A stretch of 14,178 bases of DNA from CAZNLH01 sp964573995 (GTDB lineage: Bacteria; Gemmatimonadota; CAZMKB01; CAZNLH01), in assembly GCA_964573995.1 (NCBI GenBank), contig CAZNLH010000044.1, positions 1 to 14,178 on the forward strand. The letters run 5' to 3'. Below the pieces are notes generated by a model. It was not told the DNA's origin. It saw only the letters and a program-made list of their open reading frames with translations, and did not search any database. The position numbers and the translations under genes are program-made. Positions 1 through 6,416 of the stretch are shown one piece after another; within the stretch, counting starts at the first letter, position 1, and each line of letters opens with the position of its first letter.

Positions 1-45
1 CAATGGCGGTATTTCTCTTTCTCAATGGGTTCGAATTGGAAGCTC

Positions 46-504
46 ATGTCAGACAATATCAAGATCGTTCCTGCGACAGAAGCCGACCTGCCATCGATTA
101 AGCCATTAATCTCTGAATTAAGGGACGTGCTGGCCGACACAGGAGGAATCGATGCAGGAGGTTCCCTTGAGAACTGTGCTATTCTAATCAATGATCCCGG
201 CCATCATATCTTCCTGGCGAAAGACAAAGATGTGGTGGCGGGTCTTATAAACTTCACAACGAGAATGACGATATTGCACACAGGCCCCTCCGCGCTGATT
301 GATGAACTGATTGTCTCCGAGAGATATCGGGGCCATGGAATCGGCAGCAAGTTGATCTCATCGGCCGTAGAGAAATGCCGGGAACTTGGGTGCGGCGAGG
401 TCGAAGTCAGTACCGAGAAAGGTAATACCGGCGCGAGAGAGTTTTACAAGAAATGCGGCTTTGAAGAGGATGCCGTTTTACTGGAACTTGCCCTGGAAGA
501 ATGA
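46..504 (+). CDS. GNAT-family N-acetyltransferase
   Basis: This encodes a 152-residue single-domain GNAT acetyltransferase, which would transfer an acetyl group from acetyl-CoA to an amine; the substrate cannot be read from the sequence. The N-terminus (IKIVPATEADLPSIKPLI) is the usual first GNAT strand and helix. The acetyl-CoA pyrophosphate loop is visible as SERYRGHGIGSKLI (R-x-x-G-x-G), followed by the typical C-terminal motif GNTGAREFYKKCGFEE. Length matches the family. The ATG at 46 was chosen because it puts the domain at the usual distance from the N-terminus and has a weak GGAAG just upstream; an in-frame ATG at 25 would add seven residues and has no ribosome binding site. The gene lies near the window edge, so its upstream neighbours are unknown. 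The HD-domain gene follows on the same strand after 131 bases. Confidence 0.88.
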   Translation: MSDNIKIVPATEADLPSIKPLISELRDVLADTGGIDAGGSLENCAILINDPGHHIFLAKDKDVVAGLINFTTRMTILHTGPSALIDELIVSERYRGHGIGSKLISSAVEKCRELGCGEVEVSTEKGNTGAREFYKKCGFEEDAVLLELALEE

Positions 505-516
505 CCGGGTTTATGA

Positions 517-530
517 CCCGCTCCGGCGGG
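517..530 (+). terminator. Possible 3'-end hairpin after the GNAT gene
   Basis: A short GC-rich hairpin, CCCGC-TCCG-GCGGG, starts 13 bases after the GNAT stop codon. The loop fits the very stable UNCG tetraloop class closed by a C-G pair. An overlapping alternative stem (CGGGT 506-510 with ACCCG 516-520) is mutually exclusive with it. There is no U-tract, so this is not a canonical intrinsic terminator. It could stabilise the mRNA 3' end, or be chance. Confidence 0.25.
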
Positions 531-635
531 ACCGGCTGCGGGCCCAAACCAGAAAGTCATCGAGTGTGCCGAATGGAGCAACGAGCACTCAGAGGGACCG
601 CCAGGATAGGCTGAAAGGGGATATAAGGAGAAGAG

Positions 636-1190
636 ATGACTCGAGAAAAGGCACTGGAATTACTGTACGAATACACCAAGGGGGACAGCCTGAGGAGGCA
701 CGCCCTTGCCGTGGAGGCCGCCATGCGGGCTTATGCCAAACAACGGGGAGCGGACGAGGAGACATGGGGGATCACGGGCTTGCTCCACGACTTCGACTAC
801 GAGATGTACCCCGAGGCGCCGGACCATCCGACCAAGGGGGTCGAGATCCTCGAATCACGCGGGGTACCGGAAGATGTACGTCAGGCGATCCTCGGGCACG
901 CGACATATACCGGTGTGCCGAGGGATACCGAGATGGCCCGGATACTCTTCGCCTGCGACGAACTGTGCGGTTTCATATCTGCCTGCGCCGTGATCCGCCC
1001 CAACAAGATTTCGGACCTCAAGGTGAAATCGGTCAAGAAGAAATTAAAAGACAGGGGGTTCGCCCGTGCCGTCAGCCGTGAAGATATCCGGGAAGGGGCC
1101 AAAGAAGCGGGCCTGGACCTCGATGAGCACATCGCTACCGTTATCGATGCGATGCGCGCGATCTCCGGGGAACTGGGATTAAGCGCATGA
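636..1190 (+). CDS. HD-domain phosphohydrolase family protein
   Basis: This is a 184-residue HD-superfamily protein, probably a metal-dependent phosphohydrolase acting on a nucleotide or phosphoester; the substrate is unknown. The metal-binding signature is visible in order: H22 in LRRHALAVEA, the H51-D52 pair in GLLHDFDYE, H88 in AILGHA and D108 in LFACDEL. Small proteins of this type are common in anaerobic bacteria and usually lack a partner domain, as here. The C-terminal third (about 120-184) is charged and helical. The start is well supported by AAGGAGAAGAG directly before the ATG. It sits downstream of the GNAT gene, but the 131-base gap with a hairpin makes co-transcription uncertain. 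No clear promoter was found in front of it. Confidence 0.88.
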   Translation: MTREKALELLYEYTKGDSLRRHALAVEAAMRAYAKQRGADEETWGITGLLHDFDYEMYPEAPDHPTKGVEILESRGVPEDVRQAILGHATYTGVPRDTEMARILFACDELCGFISACAVIRPNKISDLKVKSVKKKLKDRGFARAVSREDIREGAKEAGLDLDEHIATVIDAMRAISGELGLSA

Positions 1191-1312
1191 AATCCATAGG
1201 ACCTGGATATGGAAACGAGCGCACGGGTTTCCTCACCGCTCACACGATGCCCGTTCAATCGAATCCCACCACCTCTCGTGTTGGAAAAATGGCGGCCCGG
1301 AGAACACCCTTC

Positions 1313-1341
1313 TTGACTGGAGCCGGGAGCCGAGTTAAACT
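1313..1341 (+). promoter_or_regulatory. Candidate sigma70 promoter for tRNA-Leu
   Basis: TTGACT (1313-1318) and TAAACT (1336-1341) are separated by 17 bases. The predicted transcription start near 1348 would lie about 30 bases before the tRNA 5' end, a normal leader length for RNase P processing. The assignment is by motif only. Confidence 0.45.
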
Positions 1342-1377
1342 AATCGGCTGCTTCTCGGCGGACCAACGATGAAAGAT

Positions 1378-1461
1378 GCCGGCGTGGCGGAAATGGCAGA
1401 CGCACGGGACTCAAAATCCCGCGGACCTCGGTCCGTGTCGGTTCGACTCCGACCGCCGGCA
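1378..1461 (+). tRNA. tRNA-Leu, anticodon CAA
   Basis: A complete class II tRNA of 84 bases. The acceptor stem GCCGGCG (1378-1384) pairs perfectly with CGCCGGC (1454-1460), with A1461 as discriminator. The anticodon stem CGGGA/TCCCG (1405-1409, 1417-1421) encloses the loop CTCAAAA with anticodon CAA at 1412-1414, reading UUG. A long variable arm, CGGAC-CTCG-GTCCG (1422-1435), is characteristic of leucine and serine tRNAs. The T arm is GTCGG-TTCGACT-CCGAC (1437-1453). The CCA end is not encoded (ATTTA follows). A monocistronic gene is likely: the next gene is convergent. Confidence 0.97.
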
Positions 1462-1550
1462 TTTACTTTGAGCAGACGAACAGGATACCTTCGGTGCGCG
1501 CCGTCCTGAAAACTCTTCATCCGGCTTGCCTGGAATCCGGTCCCGGCCAT

Positions 1551-1889
1551 TCACTTGCCTTCATCATGACGGTAGTGCTCGATGATCTCCCTCGCCCGCT
1601 TCGCCTCATCGGCCCGGACCAGGACCCTTACCTCGGCCAGTCCGTCCACCGTGATGCCGTGAGTAAGCCTCAGGGACTCGCCGCTAAGAACACACCTTAT
1701 TCGGCTCCCCTCCAGCAGGGCCTTTATCATCTGGGCATCGAGTTCGTTGCGCGCTCGCCATACCTCCACGATATCGGCCTCTACATCAACGGATTCTTCC
1801 GGTAGTGACTCCACCAATCGAACGCCACATTCCTTGCAGGAGGTTTCCCCCTCGACGTATTCAGACCTGCAGCGCGGGCAGTAGGGCAC
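1551..1889 (-). CDS. Zinc-ribbon protein with DUF2007-like domain
   Basis: This is a small 112-residue cytoplasmic protein of two parts. The N-terminus is a zinc ribbon with C4-x2-C7 (YCPRC) and C18-x2-C21 (SCKECG). Residues about 40-108 resemble the DUF2007 'putative signal transducing' fold: a beta-alpha-beta start (VEVWRARNELDAQMIKALL), a central strand (IRCVLSGES) and the closing VRVLVRADEAKRAREIIE. The biochemical role of this family is not established; similar small proteins may bind nucleotides or act as adaptors. The start is a GTG at 1889, supported by AAGGAG six bases upstream; no better ATG exists. It is the last gene of a minus-strand set, 80 bases after the deaminase stop codon, and converges on the tRNA gene. 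Confidence 0.8.
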   Translation of the reverse strand: MPYCPRCRSEYVEGETSCKECGVRLVESLPEESVDVEADIVEVWRARNELDAQMIKALLEGSRIRCVLSGESLRLTHGITVDGLAEVRVLVRADEAKRAREIIEHYRHDEGK

Positions 1890-1969
1890 GTATTCTCCTT
1901 CAGTTTGATCCCGGGGGCGCGACTTATGGCTATATCAATCCTGACGGATCTGGCGGCCAATCATGCGGT

Positions 1970-2977
1970 CTATTGCCCTGGCGGGTTGAATTGCCTGGCG
2001 TTGACGCCGGCCTCCTCGAGGAGTTCAAGGGGCGATTCGCCCAGGGGATAGGCCGCGTTGTAGATGACCTCCCTGATCCCGGCATTGATGATCATCTTGG
2101 TGCAGATGAGACACGGTGAGCAGGTGGAATAGAGGTTCGCGTCCTTGACGCTCACTCCGTGATACGCAGCCTGGGTGATGGCGTTTTCCTCGCCGTGGGA
2201 ACAGTAACATTCGCCAAGGTCCGTCCCGCTGTCCGCGAGCCTCGCGCACCTGGGGCATCCCCCCTCGTTACAATTCCTCGTCCCCCTGGGAGTCCCGTTA
2301 TACCCGGTCGAGATGATCCGCCTGTCCTTGACGATGATGGCGGCCACCCTGCGCTTGAGGCAATTGCTCCGCATGGCGACCATGCCGGCGATCCTCATGA
2401 AATACTCATCCCACGACGGCCGCCGGTAGTCCCGGCTTAGTCCGATGAGAATATCATCGATCTTCTCGTGAAGTTCTGCAATCGACCCGTTGTTCTCCAC
2501 GATCCGGTCGGCCAGGGCGCGGCATCTCGCCAGTTGCTGGTGGGAGACGACCCCGCCGGCCATTTCGCGCGCCTCCAACTCCATGAACCCCTCCTTGGTC
2601 TGCGGATCTCCATCCCTCCCGCGGAGCCGGATCCTCTCGAAGCGGACCCCTTCGTCGGCCTCCACCCATATCAACGTAAAACCGTCCAGTTTCCTGAATG
2701 CCTCGATCTCCGAGGGATGCCGGATAGAATCAACCACCGCATTCCACTCCTGTCTCAAACGGATGATTACGCGGTCAGCGAGGATGGAAGGACCATACTT
2801 CTCCCTGAGTTCGTTCCCCCTGCGGACGAGGCTCTCCCTGGTAACCTCCACGCCGGAGGCGGACAAGTCCTCCCGAATGACATCTGATAGAGAACGGTAT
2901 TCAAAGCCCTTGTCCATCAAGTATCGAGCGAACTCGCCCTTTCCGGAGGCGTTCATGCCGCTGAGTCCTATGATCAT
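1970..2977 (-). CDS. P-loop nucleotide kinase-like / dCMP deaminase fusion
   Basis: This 335-residue protein has two domains. Residues 1 to about 180 form a P-loop kinase-like domain related to dephospho-CoA kinase/UPF0200 proteins: Walker A GMNASGKGE (G7...G12-K13), then GFEYRSLSDVIRED and VVDSIRHPSEIEAFR. Residues about 187-335 are a zinc-dependent deoxycytidylate deaminase: SWDEYFMRIA, the accessory cysteines C236, C241, C244, C257 and C259, the catalytic HGEEN motif (H261, E263) and SPCLIC (C289, C292). The likely reaction is dCMP to dUMP for thymidylate synthesis. The deaminase motif reads HGEEN where HAEEN is more usual. An ATG at 3034 is also open, but the ATG at 2977 has GGAGGGAAG directly upstream and begins right at the P-loop domain. 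The same domain order occurs in fungal Dcd1 and, with a larger protein, in antiphage AvcD/DcdV. No defence neighbour is seen. Confidence 0.93.
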   Translation of the reverse strand: MIIGLSGMNASGKGEFARYLMDKGFEYRSLSDVIREDLSASGVEVTRESLVRRGNELREKYGPSILADRVIIRLRQEWNAVVDSIRHPSEIEAFRKLDGFTLIWVEADEGVRFERIRLRGRDGDPQTKEGFMELEAREMAGGVVSHQQLARCRALADRIVENNGSIAELHEKIDDILIGLSRDYRRPSWDEYFMRIAGMVAMRSNCLKRRVAAIIVKDRRIISTGYNGTPRGTRNCNEGGCPRCARLADSGTDLGECYCSHGEENAITQAAYHGVSVKDANLYSTCSPCLICTKMIINAGIREVIYNAAYPLGESPLELLEEAGVNARQFNPPGQ

Positions 2978-3037
2978 CTTCCCTCCAATCGGTTGCAAAC
3001 CAGCGATCGTCGATGGGAACGAACGATCCAGCACGTT

Positions 3038-3298
3038 CTATCCGCTTCCCCCTTGCGCGTGGATCACCTGGAACCATCCTCCATCATCGAGTCTAAATAC
3101 CCTGACCTCCCCTTCCAGGCCCCTAACGTCGAGAACAAAGGCGCACCGCCTCTCCCCGGTTACCATGTCCTCCTCCTCCCAACGCTCGATTACGCCCAGA
3201 ACCTGGTAGCGCCTTCCATCCAGGACCACCGCGCGAGGCTCTTCATCGCCCTTCGATCCACTGTAACACATGACTTCGACCGGCCGGTAGCGTTCCAT
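3038..3298 (-). CDS. Small conserved-looking protein of unknown function
   Basis: This is an 86-residue protein not firmly recognised. It begins with a conserved-looking strand (RPVEVMCYSGSKGDEEPRAV), followed by a central RRYQVLGVIERW and a C-terminal FVLDVRGLEGEVRVFRLDD, which suggests a small all-beta barrel-like fold. The pattern of a variable base, 'x-Y-x-V-x-x-V-x-x-W' and a final WFQV resembles small DUF6504-type proteins, but this is by eye only. No signal peptide, membrane segment or metal motif is visible. A GGAGG lies about ten bases before the ATG. It is the first gene of the minus-strand set: the deaminase start is 60 bases downstream, so the two are probably co-transcribed from the promoter at 3363-3390. 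Confidence 0.65.
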   Translation of the reverse strand: MERYRPVEVMCYSGSKGDEEPRAVVLDGRRYQVLGVIERWEEEDMVTGERRCAFVLDVRGLEGEVRVFRLDDGGWFQVIHAQGGSG

Positions 3299-3362
3299 TG
3301 GCGGCAGACCTCCAGGCGGTCAGGGAGGGCCCAAGTAATCAAACAGCACACAATCTAATGGA

Positions 3363-3390
3363 AATATATCGTCGGGCGGGAAAAATTCAA
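3363..3390 (-). promoter_or_regulatory. Candidate promoter for the minus-strand deaminase set
   Basis: Read on the minus strand, TTGAAT (3390-3385) and TATATT (3368-3363) are 16 bases apart. The start would fall near 3356, about 58 bases before the ATG at 3298. It lies back-to-back with the candidate promoter of the CoA-transferase gene, so the two could share regulation. Confidence 0.4.
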
Positions 3391-3405
3391 GAAAGATAGG
3401 AGGTC

Positions 3406-3433
3406 TTGACTGTGTCATAGTTCCTGTTAAATT
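3406..3433 (+). promoter_or_regulatory. Candidate promoter for the CoA-transferase/GNAT gene
   Basis: TTGACT (3406-3411) and TAAATT (3428-3433) are separated by 16 bases. Transcription would begin near 3440, giving a leader of about 57 bases before the ATG at 3497. Confidence 0.4.
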
Positions 3434-3496
3434 GTCCGCCTGCTGGCTCAATGATAGCAAAGACTGCAGAGGAGCCTGTAGAGGAGAGAGGTAGGC

Positions 3497-5368
3497 ATGA
3501 CCAAGGATCCAATCGGGTACTACCGGGACAGGCAGACATCCGCCGAGGAGGCCGTCAAGACGATTCGTTCCGGCCATCGCATCCTCGTGGGGAGCGGTTG
3601 TTCGGCCCCGCAGGAACTACTGCGTGCACTCGTCAAGCGGGCCCCGGAATTGGCCGACGTGGAACTCGTTCACCTGATGACGTTCGGAATTGCACCCTAC
3701 GTCCATTCTAAATATGAAGGGAGTTTCCGGCACAACGCATTCTTCATCGGAAGCAACGTCCGCGAGGCAATTCGCCAGGGACGCGCCGATTACACCCCCA
3801 TATTCCTGAGCGAAATCCCCGAACTCATATCTTCCGGCCAGATGCGCCTCGACACCGCGATCGTCACCGTTACACCCCCCGACCGGTACGGCTATTGCAG
3901 CCTCGGCATTCATCCAGACATCATGAAGATCGGAATCGAGGCTGCCGGGACTGTCATCGCCCAGGTGAACAGGTTCATGCCCAGGATTCATGGCGATACC
4001 TTCGTGCACGTCTCGGACATAGACTTCTTCGTCTTGAAGGACGAACCGATAATCGAACTCCCCCAGCGCCCGTTCGATGAGACCTCGATGGCGATCGCAC
4101 GCCACGTGGCCTCCCTGATCGAGAACGGCTCGACGCTCCAACTCGGGATCGGCAACATACCGAACGCCATACTGAGCCTGCTGGGCAACCACAGGGACCT
4201 TGGGATCCATTCCGAGATGATAAGCGACGGCGTGATCGACCTGTGTGAAGAGGGCATCATCACGAACAAGCGCAAGGGGCTCCACCCGGGGAAGGCCGTG
4301 GCAAGTTTCGCCATGGGTACGAGGCGGTTGTATGACTTCCTCGACAACAACCCGTTCTGGGAATTCCATCCGACGGAGTACGTAAACGCCCCCCGCGTCA
4401 TCGCCCGGAACCACCGCATGGTCAGCATCAATTCCGCCATACAGGTCGACATCACCGGACAGGTCTGCGCCGACTCCATCGGTCCCGCCTTTTACTCGGG
4501 CATAGGCGGCCAGATCGATTTCATTCGCGGTGCGGCCATGAGCCTGGAGGGCAAGCCGATCATCGCCCTTCCGGCCACGGCAAGAGATGGAGAGATATCA
4601 CGAATCGTACCGATGTTGGACGAGGGGGCCGGGGTTGTTACCACTCGGGGCGACGTGCATTACATCGTTACGGAATATGGATCTGCTTACCTCCACGGCA
4701 AGACGATCCGCGAACGCGCAATGGCCCTGATAGAGATCGCCCACCCCGACTTCCGAGGAGAACTCCGTGACGTCGCGGTAGGAAGGCACTACGTGCCGGT
4801 GGAGTGGGAACTGCCGAGTGAGGCGAAGCGTTACCCTGAGGAGATGGAAGAGTTCCACGACTTTAAAGGGAAACGCCTCTTCGTACGACCATTGCGGTCG
4901 GCTGACGCGGACCGCCTGATGGAGTTCTTTTATTCCCACTCCCCTGAGACGATCTACGGGAGATACCGCTACCCGAAGAAGAGCCTTCCGAGGAAAGAGG
5001 CGATCCGTCTCTGCACGCTCGATTACGCCCGGAATTTCGCGCTCGCCGTGTTCGGAGAGAACAGTCACGAGGAGCACATCGTCGCAATAGGCCGTTATAT
5101 CCTGAACGAGCGCACGAGGTACGCAGAGACGGCCATAGTAATACACGAGAGGTATCGGCGGCTCGGTATTGCCACCTACCTCCTTCGTAGGCTCAGGCAA
5201 CAGGCTGAAGCGGTGGGTATCCGCGGCTTCTACGGTGAATCCTCTCCCGACAACATGGCGACGATAGCACTCCACCGCGCCGTCGGCCACCCAGTGACCT
5301 TCGACCCCGAGGCCGGGGTCTACCGATACACCCTCCCCTTCTCAGAACACCCAGCCCGTATGGAATGA
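3497..5368 (+). CDS. Acetyl-CoA hydrolase/CoA-transferase fused to GNAT domain
   Basis: This 623-residue protein has two domains. Residues 1 to about 445 form a class I CoA-transferase of the acetyl-CoA hydrolase / 4-hydroxybutyrate CoA-transferase family: GHRILVGSGCSAPQELL near the N-terminus, LGIGNIPNAILSLL (215-229), the predicted catalytic glutamate E240 in GIHSEMISDG, the CoA-site motif YSGIGGQIDFIRGA (333-346), and the terminal signature EYGSAYLHGKTIRERA. Residues about 455-615 are a complete GNAT acetyltransferase with acetyl-CoA loop ERYRRLGIATYLLRRL (551-566). The family moves CoA between acetyl-CoA and a carboxylic acid, or hydrolyses it; the acceptor acid cannot be read. Both halves handle acetyl-CoA, so the GNAT part could acetylate the enzyme or another protein. 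The start has GAGAGG five bases upstream. This fusion exists in other anaerobes, so it is unusual but probably not unique. The POR operon lies downstream on the same strand, 532 bases away. Confidence 0.93.
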   Translation: MTKDPIGYYRDRQTSAEEAVKTIRSGHRILVGSGCSAPQELLRALVKRAPELADVELVHLMTFGIAPYVHSKYEGSFRHNAFFIGSNVREAIRQGRADYTPIFLSEIPELISSGQMRLDTAIVTVTPPDRYGYCSLGIHPDIMKIGIEAAGTVIAQVNRFMPRIHGDTFVHVSDIDFFVLKDEPIIELPQRPFDETSMAIARHVASLIENGSTLQLGIGNIPNAILSLLGNHRDLGIHSEMISDGVIDLCEEGIITNKRKGLHPGKAVASFAMGTRRLYDFLDNNPFWEFHPTEYVNAPRVIARNHRMVSINSAIQVDITGQVCADSIGPAFYSGIGGQIDFIRGAAMSLEGKPIIALPATARDGEISRIVPMLDEGAGVVTTRGDVHYIVTEYGSAYLHGKTIRERAMALIEIAHPDFRGELRDVAVGRHYVPVEWELPSEAKRYPEEMEEFHDFKGKRLFVRPLRSADADRLMEFFYSHSPETIYGRYRYPKKSLPRKEAIRLCTLDYARNFALAVFGENSHEEHIVAIGRYILNERTRYAETAIVIHERYRRLGIATYLLRRLRQQAEAVGIRGFYGESSPDNMATIALHRAVGHPVTFDPEAGVYRYTLPFSEHPARME

Positions 5369-5382
5369 CCCCGTTTCCCATG

Positions 5383-5471
5383 ATTGGTGCAGGGAAGCCA
5401 AGGCGAATGCCGGGCCGGACGCGCCGGGAATCGGCCGAATACCAGTACCCACGGGGTGCGCCTGCACCAAT
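5383..5471 (+). repeat. 11-bp inverted repeat with competing hairpin
   Basis: ATTGGTGCAGG (5383-5393) is perfectly complementary to CCTGCACCAAT (5461-5471). The right arm's GCACC (5464-5468) can instead pair with the nearer GGTGC (5455-5459) across a GCCT loop. The two pairings exclude each other, as in attenuators or sensor RNAs. The enclosed 67 bases are GC-rich and offer further short stems, such as GGCCG with CGGCC. No T-tract follows, so it is not an intrinsic terminator. Function is unknown. Confidence 0.6.
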
Positions 5472-5521
5472 AGGCCTCGTATCCCTCACAGTGGCTTCAC
5501 TCCATGGGTCTTGGAGTTTCC

Positions 5522-5549
5522 TTGACCGAGTGACGAAAAAGGTTATATT
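5522..5549 (+). promoter_or_regulatory. Candidate sigma70 promoter of the POR-Nfn operon
   Basis: TTGACC (5522-5527) and TATATT (5544-5549) are separated by 16 bases, each matching the consensus at five of six positions. The A-rich spacer (GACGAAAAAGG) is typical. It would start transcription near 5556 and drive the genes from 5901 to 12312. Confidence 0.5.
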
Positions 5550-5900
5550 TTATGAGGTAGTAGAGGCAGGATTCCCGCCGTTCTCGAGAGGCTGTGCCAG
5601 ATGACAGGCCGCGCATTGACAGTACATGGCTTGCCCGCCCCCTGTTTGTGTGGACCGGGTTTTCTGGCCCCTGGCAAACGCCCTCAGGATCGGCCTGTTG
5701 AAGGACTTGACAGAAGCGTGCCTATTGCCCTTATTACAGTCAAAACCCAACACCCTTGACCTAACAATCCCCTTCCAGGATGTCTTCCTCAACGGCGAAT
5801 ACCCCCTATCGGTGTCCGTCGATGGAACGCATCCCATGCCGGTCGGTATAACCTTGATCGACAACATTATTTGATCCCTATTCCGAGAGGGCGGATTATC

Positions 5901-6386
5901 GTGAAAAGATCATTTGAAGACGTCAACCGGGACCGTTTCGACCTCGAAGACAACACCTCTAACCTGACGTTCAGAGATGGAAAGATGATCTCCGAGGGCA
6001 CGTTGAACAAGGTCAGGATCCAGATAGACCTTCGTTACTGCAAGGGGTGTGGAATCTGCACCGAAGAGTGCCCGAGCGGTGCCTTGAACCTCGAAGACGA
6101 GAGAGGGAGACTCAGGGATTCCATCCACTCCTCCTTCCCCGACCTATCAACCGAGGAACGGACATTCCGGCCCGACCGGCTTCTGGCCTGGCAGGAACTA
6201 CCCTATCACGGCGGCCTGGTAGTGGCAACCGGTAGAGATTCATACAACCTGACCGGCTTCTGGAGGGTCGGCAAGGTCGTAATAGGCAATGCGGATAAGT
6301 GTGTAATCTGCGGGCTGTGTTACCAGCATTGCCCGGAGGACATAATAAGTATCACGCCCCTCAAGGGTGACGGTGAAACGGAATAA
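5901..6386 (+). CDS. porD: POR delta-type ferredoxin subunit, cluster halves swapped
   Basis: This is a 161-residue protein with two [4Fe-4S] motifs: C47-x2-C50-x2-C53-x3-C57 (CKGCGICTEECP) and C134-x2-C137-x2-C140-x3-C144 (CVICGLCYQHCP). It matches the delta subunit of 2-oxoacid:ferredoxin oxidoreductases, which carries electrons from the catalytic subunits to ferredoxin. In usual PorD proteins a 'TG-x-WR...P-V-x-D' segment and a C-x2-C-x2-C-x3-CPE cluster come first, and the D-Y-CKGCGIC-x-x-ECP cluster follows. Here the CKGCGIC half is first and the NLTGFWRVGKVVIG...CPED half is second, with about 76 residues between them. The GTG at 5901 was chosen because GAGAGG lies about ten bases upstream; a TTG at 5871 and an ATG at 5985 are alternatives. 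The alpha-gamma gene follows after 30 bases. Confidence 0.85.
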   Translation: MKRSFEDVNRDRFDLEDNTSNLTFRDGKMISEGTLNKVRIQIDLRYCKGCGICTEECPSGALNLEDERGRLRDSIHSSFPDLSTEERTFRPDRLLAWQELPYHGGLVVATGRDSYNLTGFWRVGKVVIGNADKCVICGLCYQHCPEDIISITPLKGDGETE

Positions 6387-6416
6387 CGATTTGATCTACG
6401 GAACAGAAAGGCGGGG

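Larger units (their letters stand above)
5369..5900 (+). other. 532-base non-coding stretch before the POR operon
   Basis: No convincing gene is seen here. Two overlapping open frames on opposite strands (5626-5874 plus, 5550-5867 minus) lack ribosome binding sites and any recognisable motif. The left part (5369-5521) holds an 11-bp inverted repeat with 67 bases between its arms and alternative small hairpins. The promoter candidate at 5522-5549 would leave a leader of about 345 bases before the delta subunit gene, long enough for a regulatory RNA element. By eye it matches no riboswitch class known to the annotator. A second weak TTGACA (5707-5712) with TTATTA (5731-5736) is also present. 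Confidence 0.5.

Noticed and set aside
1187..1372. A 61-codon open frame between the HD gene and the tRNA
   Set aside because: It overlaps the HD gene's stop, spans the tRNA promoter and has no ribosome binding site or motif.
1970..2977. A complete AvcID-type antiphage system
   Set aside because: The protein is much shorter than AvcD, no companion small RNA can be identified, and the neighbours are not defence genes. Only the domain plan is shared.
3617..4414. A 265-codon open frame on the minus strand inside the CoA-transferase gene
   Set aside because: It is antisense to strongly conserved transferase motifs, has no ribosome binding site or family motif, and long antisense frames are common in GC-rich coding DNA.
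5383..5430. Resemblance to the SRP RNA core or a cobalamin riboswitch (GGGAAGCCAAGGCGAATGCCGGG)
   Set aside because: The conserved SRP tetraloop helix and the cobalamin box are missing; only short GC-rich words are shared.
5550..5874. Two overlapping frames on opposite strands (5626-5874 plus, 5550-5867 minus) as small genes
   Set aside because: Neither has a ribosome binding site or recognised motif, and each would explain the other as a shadow. Kept only as a described non-coding stretch.
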